Shown here piece after piece: positions 21,042-33,985 of a stretch of DNA of 64,000 nucleotides (its first letter is position 1; each line of letters begins with the position of its first letter). Source of the stretch: Capsicum annuum (lineage: Eukaryota > Streptophyta > Magnoliopsida > Solanales > Solanaceae); the NCBI RefSeq assembly GCF_002878395.1, contig NC_061118.1, positions 125,572,829 through 125,636,828 on the forward strand, in the 5' to 3' direction. Made by a program: the position numbers and the translations under genes. Below the pieces are notes generated by a model. The model searched no databases. It was not told where the DNA came from and saw only the letters and a list, made by a program, of their open reading frames with translations.

Positions 21042-22260
21042 ATGGCAAATTATCAAATTCCCGGTGTTCTTCTCCAGGATGGTCACTCCTTTACAAGACC
21101 ACCATAATTTAATGGACATCATTACTCTTACTGGAAGGATAGGTTCAGAATCTTTGTCCAACGAAATTACTTTCAAGACTGGGTTGTCATCAAGAAGGGT
21201 CAAAAGCCGAGTTCAGGACTCAAGGAGAAGCCAAAGGACAAAGACAAAGAATCTAGCAGTATTAACATAAAGACCTTGAATATTTTGAGGTCACGAAAGA
21301 ACAACAAGAGGTAATACAAACTAATGCATGTGTTATAAGTTTACTTCTTTGTGCAGTTAGTGGAGAAATGTACGGCAAGATATCAACTAGCAAAACTATA
21401 AAATAAATATGGGAAAAATTGGAGGTAACATATAAAGGAACCACCAAAGTCAAAAATTGTTGCTCCGATCAATAAATATGAGCTGTTCAAAATGGAAGAG
21501 AATGAGGACATTGAAACAATGTTTTCCAGATTCAGTAAGATCGTATGCGAACTAAAATCACTGGGATGATCTATTCACATAGCCTGTAAGTCTAGAAGTT
21601 AGTCCGAAGTCTTTCAAAGACTAAGGAAATTTTTTANNNNNNNNNNNNNNNNNNNNNNNNNNNNNNCATGAGATATGATGAACTACGAGGTAACCTCATT
21701 ACACATGAACGTAATTATATAAACAGGTACCATAAAAAAAAGAAGAAGAAACTAGTAACCTTCAATGCTACTCCAACCAAAGAAGTAGACATTTTGGAAG
21801 ATTCTAATTGTGAAGGAATGGCTCTCATAAATGGTGGATTAAGGCAAATCATGAGACAGAGACAGCAAAGATCCTAAGAATCCAAGAATGATGATTCCAC
21901 CAAAAATGATAATCGTTGTTATTACTATAGAAGGCCTGATCACTTTAAATTAAACTGTCCTGAGTTAAGAAAAAAATCGCCTAGAAAAAATCAAAGCTTT
22001 GTAGCCTAGAGTGATAAAAATAAAATCAAAGAAGAAGTAGAAGAGGTCAATATGTGCTTCATGGCAACAGGTGAATCTAGCGAGGTAAGAATACATGATT
22101 GTCACAACTGTAATATTCTTGAATCTAACTTAGATTTGATAATTGAGGATATTCAAAAGTTTATAGATGGATATAACAAACTTACTTAAGAGAAAAGAAG
22201 TCGTGAAACCCGATTTAAACAAAAACTTGAGGAGGAACAGAAAAGTCATCAAATAGAAAT
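21042..22260 (+). pseudogene. element C gag, first part
   Basis: The ATG at 21042 opens MANYQIPGVLLQDGHSF, then YWKDRFRIF, the standard Sire/Tork gag opening. Shifts follow near 21100 and 21300; an assembly gap (21637-21666) removes an unknown length. The later part has EDSNCEGMAL and a degenerate zinc knuckle (CYYYRRPDHFKLNC, second Cys replaced by Tyr) at about 21920. At 22260 the reading is cut by the MuDR-type element and resumes at 39378. Confidence 0.8.
21637..21666. other. assembly gap (30 N)
   Basis: A run of 30 N inside element C gag; true size unknown. Confidence 1.
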
Positions 22261-22394
22261 GAGAGAAGTATCGATTACCCCCTGAACTTGTTAGCTTTTA
22301 TTCATGGTACACCTGAACTTTGACTTATCCTAAATACCCCCCGAACTTATTCTTTTACTATATCGTGTGACCCTTTTTTGCCGACGTGGCAAAA

Positions 22395-23400
22395 TGTTTG
22401 ATTACACACTCCATCACGCGCGTGATGAAGTTATTTTTTGGCCAAATCATCATGTCCAACAGTAACTAAATGAAAAAACTCCATTTTTCTTTAATTTTTT
22501 CAAAATAAACAATTATCCCTCTTCTTATTTACTATCCCTCTTCCTACATAACTTTCAATCTAAAAAAAATTCATTATATTGCTTCAGCTTTATCTACTTA
22601 TTTCTAACTCCATGAATTATAATAAGACTTGTTTGTGCATGTGGGTCTCTTCCAATTGTGAGAATTTCATGGTCGAATGACAATCCTGGGCGTAGATTCC
22701 TCTATTGTATGCATTATGGTGTATGTAATTTTTATATTCTTTCTTCTTCCTTTTTATGTTTTGTGATAAGTAAATTTTATAGCCATTTTTTCCTTTATTT
22801 TGCAATCTCTATTTTGAAGTAGTTGCAACTTTTTTTGGTTTGTATGATCCAGAATTTCCACGTCAAACCAATATTGTGATTTTGAGTTTGTTGAAGAAGA
22901 CCAACAAACAACATAAAGAGTTGAAAGCAAAAAGGATGTTAAAGCTAATTTTGTGCATTAGTTTGATATTTAATGTATGATGTTTATTTACCTTTTGTGT
23001 TGGTGATTGAAATTGATGTTGGAGTATGTAATGGTGTATTTCGACGGATATGATGTATTTTTTCATTGATTAAAGCAATATATTTGTAGTTATACTTCTA
23101 ATATTTCTTGGTTATTGTTGACTTCTCTGTAAAAAGAAGATAAGTTGGCAACAACACAACTTAAGCATAATGCAATACTATTATAGTGATACAACAAAAC
23201 TTAAGTATAATGTAACAACACAACTTTGTACATAATAGATGCATTTCATCGTGCTTAATTGTTCCAAATTCATAAAATTAACTGCACCATAGTGCTTAAC
23301 TACTTCAACCAAAATCAAGTAGAGTACTTCAAAAAAACCGATTGTCAAAATACATAAATAACGACTAATTCAATCATTTTGTTACAATACCACAAGCAGT
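22395..23400. other. MULE left inner sequence, non-coding
   Basis: AT-rich DNA beyond the left terminal repeat. The 60-68 codon ORFs here have no recognisable features. Confidence 0.5.
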
Positions 23401-24020
23401 TACACTAGCCAAAAAAGAACAACTAAAAACCACCATCAACATAACTTTTCCCTTGGCCTTTGCATTTTTCTTTGATGAAGTCTTTGCCTTGGTACTCTTT
23501 GATGGAGATTTTTCCAGCAATTATGCCCTTGTCCTAATTCCAACAGCTTTTGATCTGGTTTGAACTTGAAGTTACCTTTGAGTAATAGAACACATACTTT
23601 TCCACTTTAGTCCCTTTGTTGGTTGATAAATAATATCACCAGTGACATGTGCAGAACTCACTATGTTTGTGTTAACCCTTCTACTACTAGCCAATCCTTG
23701 CTGAAAAATGTATGCCTTTGTTATATTTTGACTAACTTTTGCAAATATAATTAGAAGTATCAGTTTAATAATACACTTATATTAACACAATTATATCAAG
23801 ATTCAAAAACAAATACACCTTGACCCACAACTCTTGGCCTCTTGTAGCCACTTTTTTCACTAGTTTTGTCAGTGTTGCTTGTGCTGCTTTTTTCCCTCTT
23901 TCCAGTAGAAAACTGTTGTGAGAAAACATACTAGAAGAAAAAACTAGTTGACAAGTAATGTAGTGATAAAATTGTAAGTAAGCTAACGATATTATTACCT
24001 CTTTTATGGCTGATTTGGAT

Positions 24021-24236
24021 TTACGATTGGAATTTAATGGACACTCTCTTGTTATGATTTGTTTCTTTGCAGATTGAACATGTCATTGACACCCCAAATT
24101 TTGGAAACTTTCCACATTTTATCACTTTACCAATCTCTATATTTCTATTTTTTTGTTGCATACCAAGCATTTTTGTTACTTCAGATGGCCCAACTAAGAA
24201 CATGTTGTAGCAGCCTCTTAATCCTCCAAGACACCC
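24021..24236 (-). pseudogene. MULE transposase C-terminal zinc-knuckle segment
   Basis: The minus strand reads KCGKFPKFGVSMTCSICKE and then NHNKRV, matching the CX2CX4HX4C knuckle at the end of plant MuDR-type transposases with the last Cys replaced by Val. Ser/Lys-rich tail exons seem to continue at about 23930-23820 and 23705-23430. The catalytic DDE and SWIM parts are absent: the segment is separated from the acidic linker (25018-25214) only by a non-coding insert. Confidence 0.6.
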
Positions 24237-25017
24237 AAAGATATGTAAAGAATGTGTAAAATGTTGTATTTATAGCACAAGGTAATCCAAGGTCGTGTAG
24301 GAGTTGAAATCGAACAAGAATTGAATAGTGGAGTGGAGAAGGCGCCGCCCTATGTTGAGCACTAATCCATCCAAGGCTCCGCCTACTCTAGAGACCCAAT
24401 CCAACTAGGTCACCACGGGCTTATCTACGTGGTCCCTCTGGAAGTGGATTCTGAAATTTTGGCTAAGTGTTGAGTGTCTCCTTCCATCCCTTGTCTTGTG
24501 GTGTTGTTTTCCTTTAATTTCCAGCTTATTCAACATCAAAATATCATCATATTCATCTCATGAAGTTTTCTACATAATCACACACCATGAATTAGAGACA
24601 ATCACGACACAATATCCATCACGATGAATCAAAACAAGAGCTATGACTAGGCTAATTTACATTGATTTTTAACTTTATGTTTTGACTCTTAACTTAATCA
24701 AATTAAACCTTTCACATTACCAACAAGTTATTCCACTCATAATTACACATTAAAACCTTAAACACAATAGAACCCAATGGAATCAACTAGACAAGTACCT
24801 AGATCAAGCTAGTAACGCTAGTTTCCACGATTGAACTCTAAATGACTCATTTAAGTACAAACTTGTTTGGAATTCACTTTGAACATTGTAATCACATTCT
24901 TTAAAATGTAGATGCACATTTATCTTATTATCAACCCATATAGCACATGAATCATCCTCAAAACAAGGCTAAAAATACTAGAATAGTGACACTAGAATGC
25001 ATAAATACACCTAACAT
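24237..25017. mobile_element. unclassified 781-base insert in the MULE, flanked by CACCC
   Basis: The sequence is foreign to the MULE reading on both sides. CACCC occurs at 24232-24236 and 25018-25022, and MULE coding sequence on either side is in register if one copy and the insert are removed. On the minus strand CTATAAATACA near 24270 resembles an LTR TATA box, and TGTTAGGTG near the right edge resembles an LTR start, so a solo LTR is possible. The termini do not fit TG...CA at the CACCC boundaries. Confidence 0.4.
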
Positions 25018-25234
25018 CACCCTTCTTCTTGAACAAGAGGTTCTTCTACTCTTTAAATAGTAGGTTCAACTAGTTATTGGACCAATGTTTCAAGTTCTTC
25101 TTCATTTCCAGTCCAATCTATTAAACTATAACTATCATCAACCCCAACTTCTTTTGTATTTTCAGATCTGTTATAATTATTTTGAACAGCAGCAGCAGAA
25201 AAAAAAATCCAACCTATAACTCCATGAGTCTGCA

Positions 25235-27907
25235 TGTAACACCTCATATTCAAGTACGTGTATTGTCATATTCAAGTACGTGTATTGGTCTTATTTATAT
25301 GGAATTAATTTTTTTATTTTATTTATATCAGAATTTGCCCGTCGATGGTTCCATGCGAAGGTTATTGAATAAGCTTTCCAATGATATAAAGATTTTCAAA
25401 AATGGATAGGTTTTGGATATAATCGAGCGCGTTCGAAACTATAAAATGGTGGCCGAAATATTTGGGAATAGTAAATGTGCAGGAAAATTTCTTGCACATA
25501 AACTACTGAGGCCAGATGAATTTTTGAGTCAACTTCGTACGATCATAACTCCCTTAATATAATGAACTGGGAGAGCTGCGACCTATGAAAAGAAAGATCT
25601 TTGAGTCTTATTTCCAATGCAATTGGTTTCATCCAAATCCAACATCTGAGTAAGGATTTATATTCGTTTTACTTCAGCCTATCAAAATATATTTTTAGGG
25701 TCAACTTTGAATTATCCTTCCAACGATATCAATTTCACCCAAATCTGATATCAGAGCAAAGAGTTATGGTCGATCTACTTTAGCTTATCAAAACAGTCCA
25801 CCAAAGGACAGATTTGATATTATTTAAATTTTAAAGGCATTTTGGTCATTTCCTATTATATTATGGATGGGAATATGTGTATATATACATGTATATGAGT
25901 TCAAAAACTCATTTTCATCATCAATCATTGAGAAAGAACAAACCCTAGCCAAATTTGACCTTTAAATTACTTTTGATTCAATCGTAGAAATTCCAAAGTA
26001 ATCCGATAACTGCATTTGTCATCTCGAGAGCTTCAAACGACACCTATTATTTGTGCAAAAAGGATTGTATAATCAAGAGGTGAATTCTAAGGTATGAATA
26101 TTGTTTGCCTTTGTTCTTTTCCATATGTATATGTGTGATAGAGGATTATATGTATTGGTTGTTATTAAAAGGTGATGAAAATAGGGTTATGGACTATTTT
26201 GCATGGTTTGGTTGTATTGAATTGTGGAAGGTGGATATGGTAATTGAGTTATGGAAGGTGGATATGGTAATATACTATTGAATTGATGATTATTTATGTC
26301 TATGGCTCAATTTGGTTTAATGGATTGGTTGGAAGGATAAATGAATCCAAACTTGTATTGGAGGATGTTGTATGAATATGCATGGTATGTGAATGTAATT
26401 GGAGTATAAGAGGGTTAAAGTGACACCCTTTATGGTGTAATTAAGGCTTACTACTTAACCACTAGTTTGGTGAATTCAAATAATTGAATTGTGACATTTG
26501 GTCGCTAATACTAAATTGCTATATATGTTCATTGTAGATAAGTAATCTGAAAAGACGGGAAGTCCATTTGGGACTAGTATTGAAGGTTGACAGTCAGGTA
26601 TGTAAAGCATACTCTATACCATATCTTTGGCATGAAAGTGAACAATTGTTCTATTAAGAAAGTTTCCAAAGTTATTCAATAACATGTGATCCATAATGGT
26701 TTTGTATGATGTCCTACATTACCAATGAACTTGTTTCCACCCTACAAGATGTCAAGACATTCCAATACTTACTTGTCTTCCAAATCTTACATGTTTATTG
26801 CACTAATGAATATCAGAAGGTATCCGGTTACTCAAACAAGATCCATGTGCTATTAATGACTCCAAAACATTTCATTGATATACCAATAAGTTCCTACTTC
26901 ATTGTTATGGCATTTATGACTCTAAAACACTTCATTGATAAGCCAATGAGTTCTTACTTCATTGTTATTGCATTGATGGTCTATTTATATGTCTCTTATT
27001 GATGTATCATTGTTTCAAAGTATCAAAAATATGGTGGCGACCAAAATAACAATCTCAAAGATTAATTGAACTAAGTGATGAAAGTTCTCTCTTATCGGGT
27101 GGTATCCTAGGGACATAAGCCTATCATGGGTCGATCCCTATTTATGTGTTTATGGGTGGTATCCCAAGGGCATAAGCCTATCGTGGGTCGATCCCAGTTG
27201 ATATGTACTGGAGGCAGCCTAATGGTCACAGTACAGTACAGTAATAATTACAAAGATGATAAGAACGAAGGTAAAGTGATTGAATAAATACAATGTACAG
27301 GTTGTCACAAGTTCTAGTAAGTGTGGTGCACTTCTATTACGATTTATTCACTTGTTTTCTATTTCTATTGAGCTCCTATATCATATGTGATAATCTACAG
27401 CTTTACATACTTAGTACATATTTTGTACTGATGTCCCCCACGGGGGACCTATATTTCATGTTGCAGGCATAGGTACCTCAGCTCATACACCGTACAAGTA
27501 GGAGCCAGGATATCCAGCTGCTTTTGGTGAGCTCCAGTTTACTTCGGGGCTTTTCGTGTCATATCCAGTCACTTTTGGTATTGTATAGAAGTTAGTTATA
27601 TGGCGGGGTGTGTCCCGACCTTAGTTAAACTTTGTGTATTATCTAGAGGCTTTGTAGACCTAATGTACAGTCAAGGTGGTGTTTTGTTAATAGATATGAT
27701 GGCTCCAACGGCCAAGTATTGTTTATACATATATATGTGTGCTCGAGCTTATACAGGTGATTATTTCCTTTTATATGCGACATGATGCTATCCGAATTTT
27801 GGGTTGTCATAGAGGTATGCATGGGAAGTATAAGGTTATGAGCTGGTTCTCCCGGGCCTCCTCAGTTACGGGTGCCAGTACACCCTAATAGGATTTGAGG
27901 CGTGACA
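25235..27907 (+). mobile_element. solo LTR F (gypsy-type), TSD CTGCA
   Basis: It runs from TGTAACACC to GGCGTGACA, 2673 bases, with no internal region. The pentamer CTGCA flanks both ends (25230-25234, 27908-27912). It sits near the 3' end of element B 3' LTR. Internal tandem pairs: a 23-base unit at 25250-25290, a 60-base unit at about 26857-26974, and a GGTATCC unit pair at 27100-27200. It formed by recombination between two LTRs of a full element. Confidence 0.9.
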
Positions 27908-27912
27908 CTGCA

Positions 27913-30283
27913 CCTCAGATGTCACACAGTACTCATAAACCGAAGAACTACAAGCTAACGCATGACTGGTTCCTGCTGTAATAACTAAGTAATAATACTG
28001 TAATGATGCAAAAATTAGGCTGGAACTACCATAAGGTTCATAACTGAAATCAGATACTGGTAAATAAATACTGAAAACTGAGCATCTATCTGAAATAATC
28101 TAGTCTGAAAGCCTCTAACTATCAGAAGGTAGAGTTTATGGGATAAGCTTCCAACTAACTGCGACTACTGAAAATATACTGAAATAACAACTCAGTCTTT
28201 AAACCATGAGGAATCACCACTAAGTCTGTTGTTGATAAGCTGAGTTGCTAAGTACGATCAGGAGCTCGTACATCTGAACATAGGATATAAGACATCACAG
28301 CGTAAAAGAAAGGTATGCTTCAGTACTTTGAATGTACTGATATGCTAAGTGAGGTAAGGCTGAATGCATGGGTTCATATGCATGAACAATACTGGCTGAG
28401 TAACATAAATATAACTGAATGAGAGTACATGTATATCTGAAATGGCTGTAAATACTGATTATGCAATACTAAGCATATAACTACGTATATTGTAACTAAG
28501 ATCATATTAACAATGGATACTGAGTTTTGATAACTGAATGACTGATATCTGAGTTCACTGATAACTGTATTACTATTAGTTGGGTGACTGTTTCTAACAG
28601 TCTTGATTCTGTAGAACTGAACTGAGTTCTATACTGAGATGGGTGATTATTTTTAACAGTCCTGGAGTTGTAGAACTGAAATGAGTTCTATATTGAGACT
28701 AAAACTATAACTAAAACCGTGGGAGGTAATCATCTAACCGACATGCCCCTCTTTGAACTTATTGGGGTCTAACCTGTAACCCCAGTTGGAAGGGTTTTAG
28801 TACCGTGTCAGGGGTAAAGACAAGTTATTGAGTCACCCTCATATGGCAGGTGCTATGAATCAGAACGGTGGTACCCTCAATCGGTAGGTAAGACACCTCA
28901 TCAACCCTCAACTAGCAGGTTGATGTCTCAACCTATGCTGGCTATGTAGTTTTGAAATGCAAGGACTATTTTTAAGGATTACACCCTCTATTGGCAGTTG
29001 AGTCCCCATCCTTGGGTTCACTCGATGCTGAATCATACCCTCAACTAATTAGACACTGAAATAATTGCTAAACTATATTCGGTTAGACAGAACTATTACT
29101 GATCATGCTAACTGACTGAGCTGGACTAAGTTCACTCAGCTCTATTAACTGACTAATACACTGAGTTTTATAACTGACTGAGTACTACTGTACGACACAT
29201 TACTGAGACTATTCTTTAGCTATTGAAATTCTAAGTAAACAGCTAGATTTTGAGTATTGAATACCCTTAGGACTCAATAGCCTTGAAAGTAAAACATCGC
29301 AAAATCTTGCAAGCATGATAACTATCCACTTGGTTACAATTCATCCATTGAGGCATTTTATCAAACATACATGGTATAAACTTGTTACATGTTAACATGT
29401 TATGATTTCTCTATTCAACCCATAAGAACATTTTATCAAATACTTCAGGAGCATAATTCATACACATAATGATAATAAACATGTAAGCATCATAATTTCC
29501 ATCCAAACTCATAATTTCAAGGGTTTTTAACATGAAATCATATAACAACACATACATGCTATTTATTTCTCATGAAAATTGTAATTAATCATGGATTATA
29601 AACCCAACTAACATTATAATCATGAATACAATTTAATTCAACATGAAATTTATGAAAGCATTTATCTTCAAATTTTAAAGAGGTTCTTGAACTCCAAGGG
29701 TGGAAGGAAACCCAAGGATGAACACCTAACATAACTTGATTGTTAATTTCATGGAGATTTGGGTGAGTTCTTGAGGCTTGATACTTGAACTTGATGAAGC
29801 TAAGACTTGTTCTTGAGAAGATTTTGTGAAAAAAAATGAACAATTATGCTATTTGAGGCTTTAATCCCGTGTTATGGAGCTAATGAGTGAAGGGAAATTG
29901 ACCCATTTGCCCTTAAAAATATGGAACAAAACTACAAAATTTACCCAGATGGACTGGCCAGGGCGCTGCGAGCTCTGGAGCGCTGCTCTGGGCAGGGCGT
30001 CGTGGGCTCATCATCCCGATCCACTGTTTTGGAGTTTCAAACACGCCCTTACGCTTGTCCAAAAATTCCAAAACTCACTCGAGATGTACTATTGACTTTC
30101 TCGATCATGAATCAACTCAAAAACTAACTTTCTAAGGTCAATAAAGTCATAAATAAATTTTTCAAAGTTTGACGGCTTTAGAAATGACTAAGTCCTAACA
30201 CATAGCTAAAATTTTCCAAGTCTGAGACCTCTTTTGGCATGCTTTAAAGGACTCAAACGATTAGGATTCTGCGGGGTCTTAGA
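27913..30283 (-). repeat. element B 3' LTR, main part (remainder at 25215-25234)
   Basis: Similar to the 5' LTR over its whole length; the last 20 bases lie across solo LTR F at 25234-25215. One full 34-base GC-rich unit at 29961-29994. ORFs at 29589-30127 are LTR sequence. Confidence 0.9.
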
Positions 30284-30297
30284 ATATCTCCCCCTTG
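30284..30297 (-). other. element B polypurine tract
   Basis: Minus-strand AAGGGGGAGATAT abuts the 3' LTR start. The LTR itself starts TCTAAGACC here instead of TGTAAGACC. Confidence 0.75.
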
Positions 30298-30594
30298 AGA
30301 ACATTCGTCCTAGAATGAGACTGACTAAGCTGAGAATACTGATAGACTAAATTTATATACTGAACATGCACAATGAAGCATGATTACATGACTGAAGCTA
30401 CTGATGTATTGAGATTTTATACTGAATATGCATAACTAAAGCATGACTAAATTCTAAAAACATGACACATGACTGAGTTGTTTCATGAAGGTATGCATGA
30501 TATGAGGATGTTATGCAACTGAACTGATATCAAACTCGTAAAGGAAATCTGAACATGGAACTGAATAAATCCAAGAAATACTATTACCTTGAGC

Positions 30595-30843
30595 CTAGTC
30601 TAAGTTTGTGGAGAAAAGGTGAGAATACTTGGTTCGTATATCTGCTTTTGTTTCCCAAGTAGCTCCCTCAATGGACTGATTTCGCCAAAGAACTTTGACT
30701 AGAAAAACCTCTTTGTTCCTCAGTCTGCGAACCTGAAAATCAAGAATTTCAACTAGAACTTCCTCAGAAGAAAGACTATTTTGAACATCTATACCCTCTA
30801 TAGGGACTACAACTGTAGGGTCACCTATGTACTTCTTTATCAA
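30595..30843 (-). pseudogene. element B chromodomain-like C-terminus
   Basis: It follows the integrase with a block reading VEILDFQVRRLRNKEV and then VKVLWRNQ, EGATWE and KYSHLF, the chromodomain-like tail of Tekay/Del chromoviruses, thought to steer integration to heterochromatin. The frame is open for 82 codons. Confidence 0.8.
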
Positions 30844-30849
30844 TTAGAC

Positions 30850-31990
30850 ATGAAACGCTAGATGTACTGAAGCTAAGTCTGAAGGCAACTCAAGCTCGTA
30901 AGCTACCTTTCCAAAATGGTTGAGAATTTGATAAGGACCGACATATCGGGGACTGAGCTTCCCCTTCTTGCCAAACCTCTTCACTCCTTTCATTGGCGAC
31001 ATTTTCAAATACACATAATCACCAATCTCAAACTCGAGATCTTTTCTTCGCACATCTGCATATGATTTCTGTCGGCTCTAAGATGTCTTAAGTCATTCCC
31101 TGATCAACTAAACTTTTTCTAAGGTATCAAATACCGAGTCAGGCCCCGCCTCTGTGGCTTCACCTACTTCAAACCAACCAATGGGATATCTATATCTCCT
31201 CCAATAAAGCACCTCAAACGGAGCCATCTAAATGCTAGAATGATAATTGTTATTATATGCAAACTCAATCAAGGGCAAGTGGTCATCCCAACTGCCCTTA
31301 AAGTCAATGGCACATGATCTTAGCATATATTCTAAAGTCTGAATGGTCCTTTCTGCTTGACCATCTGTCTGAGAGTGGAAGGTTGTACTTAGGTGAACTT
31401 GGGTACCAAGACCTTTTTGGAATGCTTTCCAAAAATGAGAGAACTACGAACCTCTATCTGAAATGATGGACAACGAAACTACGTGCAATCTGACCAACTC
31501 TCTAAAATAGAGCTTGGCATAATCCTCGACTGGATATGAGGTGTGAACTGATAAGAAGTGAGCTGATTTGGTAATCCTATCCATATGACCAAAATCCAAT
31601 CATGCTGGTATTGAGTACGGGACAAGCCCATCATAAAATCCATGTTCACCTCCTCCCACTTCCATATGAGAATACTGAACTCCTGTATAGATCTATTGGG
31701 CTTCTGATGCTCGATCTTAACCTGCTGACATATCGAGCACTTAGGTACAAACTCAGTAATCTCTCTTCATCCCACTCCACCAATAGATTTTTTGCAAGTT
31801 GCGGTACATCTTGGTGTCCCCTGGGTGAATCGAGTAGCGTGCACCATGCGCTTCTACAAGAATCCTCTGCCTCACACCATCCACACAAGGCACATAAAGT
31901 CTACCCTAACAACGCAACACACCATATCCCCCTTGGGAGAAAAACTCTACTCTCTGATTTTTGACTAACTCTTTTAGTTTAACTAAACTG
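30850..31990 (-). pseudogene. element B integrase
   Basis: A zinc-finger-like region (HPGDTKMYRNL) lies near 31830-31800. The catalytic core shows a Gly/Asp block around 31590, ISDRGS near 31460 and the QTDGQAERTIQ block near 31360, then IEFAYNNNYHSS near 31260. The C-terminal barrel FEIGDYVYLKMSP and SPRYVGPYQI is open at 31053-30844. It inserts element cDNA. At least five stops interrupt it. The + strand ORF at 31602-31964 is antisense. Confidence 0.85.
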
Positions 31991-32520
31991 GGATCCCTAT
32001 ACTGCTTTTATTTTACCTCAAAAACCAGAGATGATTTTGATCTATTCTGCATCCACACGCTACCCTCTGTTGAATCGACTAAGTGGACACCTAGTCGGGC
32101 AAGCTGATGAACTTCCTGAACTAATTTCTTCTTACCATTCTCTACGTGATCAACACTACCCATAGACAATCTACTAAGAGAATCAGCCACTACATTGGCC
32201 TTGCCTGGATGATATAGAACACTCATGTCATAATCTTTAAACAACTCCAACCACCTTCTCTGACGCAGGTTCAGATATTTTTAAGAAAATAACTGCAGGC
32301 TTCTATGGTCTATGAACATATTAATATGTACCTCATACAAGTAATGCCTCCAAATCTTTAAGGCAAACACTACAGCTACTAATTTAAGGTCATGAGTAGG
32401 GTAATTCTTCTCATGGGGCTTAACCTTTCCAGAGGCATAGGCTATGACCTTACCTCTCTGCATCAAAATACACCCCAAACCAACTCTGGAAGCATCATAA
32501 TTGGGGTTGTAGTAAGTCGA
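31990..32520 (-). pseudogene. element B RNase H
   Basis: It reads [16 protein letters not shown], then [27 protein letters not shown], and after one stop the closing block [17 protein letters not shown], all typical of Ty3-gypsy RNase H. The DHRSL Asp and the E-position region (HDLKL in place of HELEL) are visible, so one acidic residue may be lost. Confidence 0.85.
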
Positions 32521-32639
32521 TTCTTTAACTCCTAAAAACTCTTCTCACAAGAATCTGGCCATTAGAACTTGACTTTCTTCTGAGTCAATCTGGACATAGA
32601 GGGCGCAATAGATGAAAATTATTCAACAAAATGCTGGTA

Positions 32640-33420
32640 ATAGCCAGCCAAACCCAAGAAACTCCTAATATCTGATGGAGAGATGGGCCTAGGCTAGTTT
32701 CTTACTATTTTGTTCTTTTGAGGATTAACTCTAATGCCATCACCAGAAACTATATGACCAAGGAAAGCTACTGACCTTAGCCAAAATTTGTACTTACTAA
32801 ATTTGGCGAACAACTTATGGGCTCTGAGAGTTTGTAATACTATTCTGAGATGGTCTGCATGATTATATTCACTGCGGGAGTAGACCAGAATGTCATCAAT
32901 GAAAACTATGACGAACATGTCCAAGTACTACTTGAACACATAATTCATCAAGTCCATGAAGGCTGTTAGGGAATTGGTAAGACCAAATGATATGACTAAG
33001 AATTTAAAGTGACCATACCAAGTTCTAAAAGCTATTTTTAGAATGTCACATTCTCTGACTCTGAGCTAATGATAGCCTAATCTAAGGTCTATCTTAGAAA
33101 AGTAACTGGTACCCTAAAGTTGGTCAATAATTCATCGATTTTGGGAAGTGGATATTTGTTCTAGACCATGACTTTGTTCAACAGACGGTAGTCAATATAC
33201 ATTCTGAGAGAATCATCTTTCTTATGCACGAATAGAACTGGTGCACCCCAAGGGGATATATTGGGTCTGATGAATCCCTTATCTAGGAGATTCTTCAAGT
33301 ATTCTTTTAACTCTTCGAGTTTTACTGGAGCCATTCTGTATGATAGGCTAGAGATATACTAAGTATCAGAGAGAAGGTCAATTCCAAAGTCAATTTTCCT
33401 CTTAGGAGGAACTCTGGGAA
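32640..33420 (-). pseudogene. element B reverse transcriptase
   Basis: Minus-strand pieces show a template-grip region, the catalytic box FIDDILVYS at about 32904-32878, and the thumb block FLGHIVS near 32760. Reading is interrupted by stops near 32930 and 33060-33110 and by frame changes. RT copies element RNA to cDNA. Confidence 0.85.
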
Positions 33421-33676
33421 GGTCTTCAAGAAACACATCTGGGAATTCATATGCTATTGGAACTGACTCAAGACTAGAAGTCTCAGAACTAGAATCGTTA
33501 AATCAAACAATATGGTAGACACACCCCTTGGATATCATTTTCCTTACTCTTAGGTAGGAAATAAGATGACCCCTAAGTGCTGAGGTACTACCCCTCCATT
33601 CAAGGACAGGTTCATTCAAAAACTAAAAATGGACAATTATGTTTCTGTAGTCAACTGGAGCATAGCATGAATGAAG

Positions 33677-33955
33677 TCAATCCATGTCGAGAATGACATC
33701 AAAATTTGTCATCTCTAATTCTACTAAGTCTGCTGAAGTGGCTTTCTGAAATACCATAATTGGATAGTTCCTGTATACCCATCGGGCTATGATAGATTTA
33801 CCTATTAGGGTAGAGACTAAGAAGGGATCTTCTATAATTTCGAGACTGACTCTGAAGTCAATAGCTATATAAGAAGTTACAAAGGATAAAGAAGCTCCTG
33901 TATCTAGCAAAGCATAAACATGTAAATTGTAAACTTTTAACGTATCAATGACCAT
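33677..33955 (-). pseudogene. element B aspartic protease
   Basis: An open 92-codon run with the active-site triad in LLDTGASLSFV (about residue 17) and an FDVILDMD end, where related elements read FDVILGMDWL. It would process Gag-Pol. The frame ends at 33677 with a stop. Confidence 0.85.
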
Positions 33956-33985
33956 ATCAGGAGAACTTTCTTGATCCTATTGGGA

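Noticed and set aside
24059..24259. 66-codon + strand ORF
   Set aside because: Antisense to the MULE zinc-knuckle segment.
31602..31964. 120-codon + strand ORF
   Set aside because: Antisense to the gypsy element B integrase, whose motifs are clear on the minus strand.
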